64,000 bases of DNA, taken from Martinezella dioscoreae (GTDB taxonomy: Bacteria > Pseudomonadota > Alphaproteobacteria > Rhizobiales > Rhizobiaceae). The position numbers and the translations under genes were made by a program. The notes beneath the pieces are model-generated. The model worked only from the letters and a program-made list of their open reading frames with translations, was not told where the DNA came from and did not search any database. The stretch spans positions 1,040,265 to 1,104,264 of the forward strand of contig NZ_BLAJ01000003.1 of NCBI RefSeq assembly GCF_009176305.1, read 5' to 3'. Below are positions 63,958 to 64,000 of this stretch, one piece after another. Every line of letters starts with the position of its first letter. Position 1 is the first letter of the stretch.

Positions 63958-64000
63958 TCATCTAAGCAGGCGGACATCCTCGGGATAGAAGAGATAAAGA
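63958..64000 (-). CDS. 3' end of a gene running off the right edge
   Basis: An open frame on the minus strand ends LYLFYPEDVRLLR before TGA (63960-63958). Only 13 residues are visible. The frame may be chance; it fits the minus strand coding style but cannot be assigned. Confidence 0.35.
   Translation of the reverse strand, partial: LYLFYPEDVRLLR

Overview
The window looks like chromosome of a Rhizobium-group alphaproteobacterium (Rhizobiaceae). Support comes from the high-GC coding style, an Irr-type iron operator in front of an mbfA-like gene, a DUF982 and a BA14K-type protein, CtrA-like boxes, and several copies of intergenic palindromes typical of rhizobial chromosomes. I see no phage, insertion sequence, plasmid or CRISPR signature. 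Most of the window is ordinary housekeeping and metabolic DNA with compact accessory clusters.

Layout. 1-5 kb: 3' part of xseA, a small membrane protein, a large GT-C-like membrane protein divergent from a GT2 glycosyltransferase/GtrA pair. 5-13 kb: oxidoreductase, isochorismatase-like hydrolase with a GlxA-type regulator, two aldo/keto reductases, a GNAT, an M15-like protein, a YciF-like ferritin-fold protein and a LysR regulator. 13-21 kb: a very large alpha-2-macroglobulin (thioester type) followed by pbpC, then an NTF2-like protein. 21-27.5 kb, minus strand: translation block infC, rpmI-rplT, then a kinase-like gene heading pheS-pheT. 27.7-36.9 kb: hydrolase, BTLCP cysteine peptidase, KGG-type small protein, mbfA, truncated hemoglobin, DUF308 membrane protein/TetR pair, EamA exporter, HDAC-like deacetylase, HAD hydrolase, GNAT and XRE-cupin regulator. 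37-44.8 kb: lepA, a chromosomal ccdAB toxin-antitoxin pair, GFA protein, GATase-like protein, SelW-like protein, BA14K protein, phosphomannomutase, tRNA-Leu(CAG) and small proteins.

45-55.7 kb holds the most interesting accessory locus: an RpiR regulator and SDR on one side, an NTF2-like/M81 (MlrC-like) metallopeptidase/D-threonine-aldolase-like operon, and, converging on it, a complete CUT1-type sugar ABC importer with its own Gfo/Idh/MocA dehydrogenase. A similar A/T-rich motif lies upstream of both arms, suggesting that one regulator controls uptake and breakdown of a compound that may combine a sugar with an amino acid or amide. From 56.4 kb to the end is a surface-polysaccharide cluster: GT25 (possibly with an ATT start), a WbpM/CapD-like epimerase-dehydratase, a Wzz-like chain-length protein without a kinase domain, a secreted GH5 endoglucanase and a Wzy-like polymerase.

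Regulatory DNA that can be read directly includes a perfect Irr-box palindrome (mbfA), matched TetR operators (32.2-32.4 kb), a 15-bp-arm palindrome before ccdA, CtrA-like boxes before the BTLCP gene, a sigma70-like promoter for rpmI-rplT and one for the tRNA, several intrinsic terminators, and a hairpin that presents the pheS ribosome binding site in its loop.
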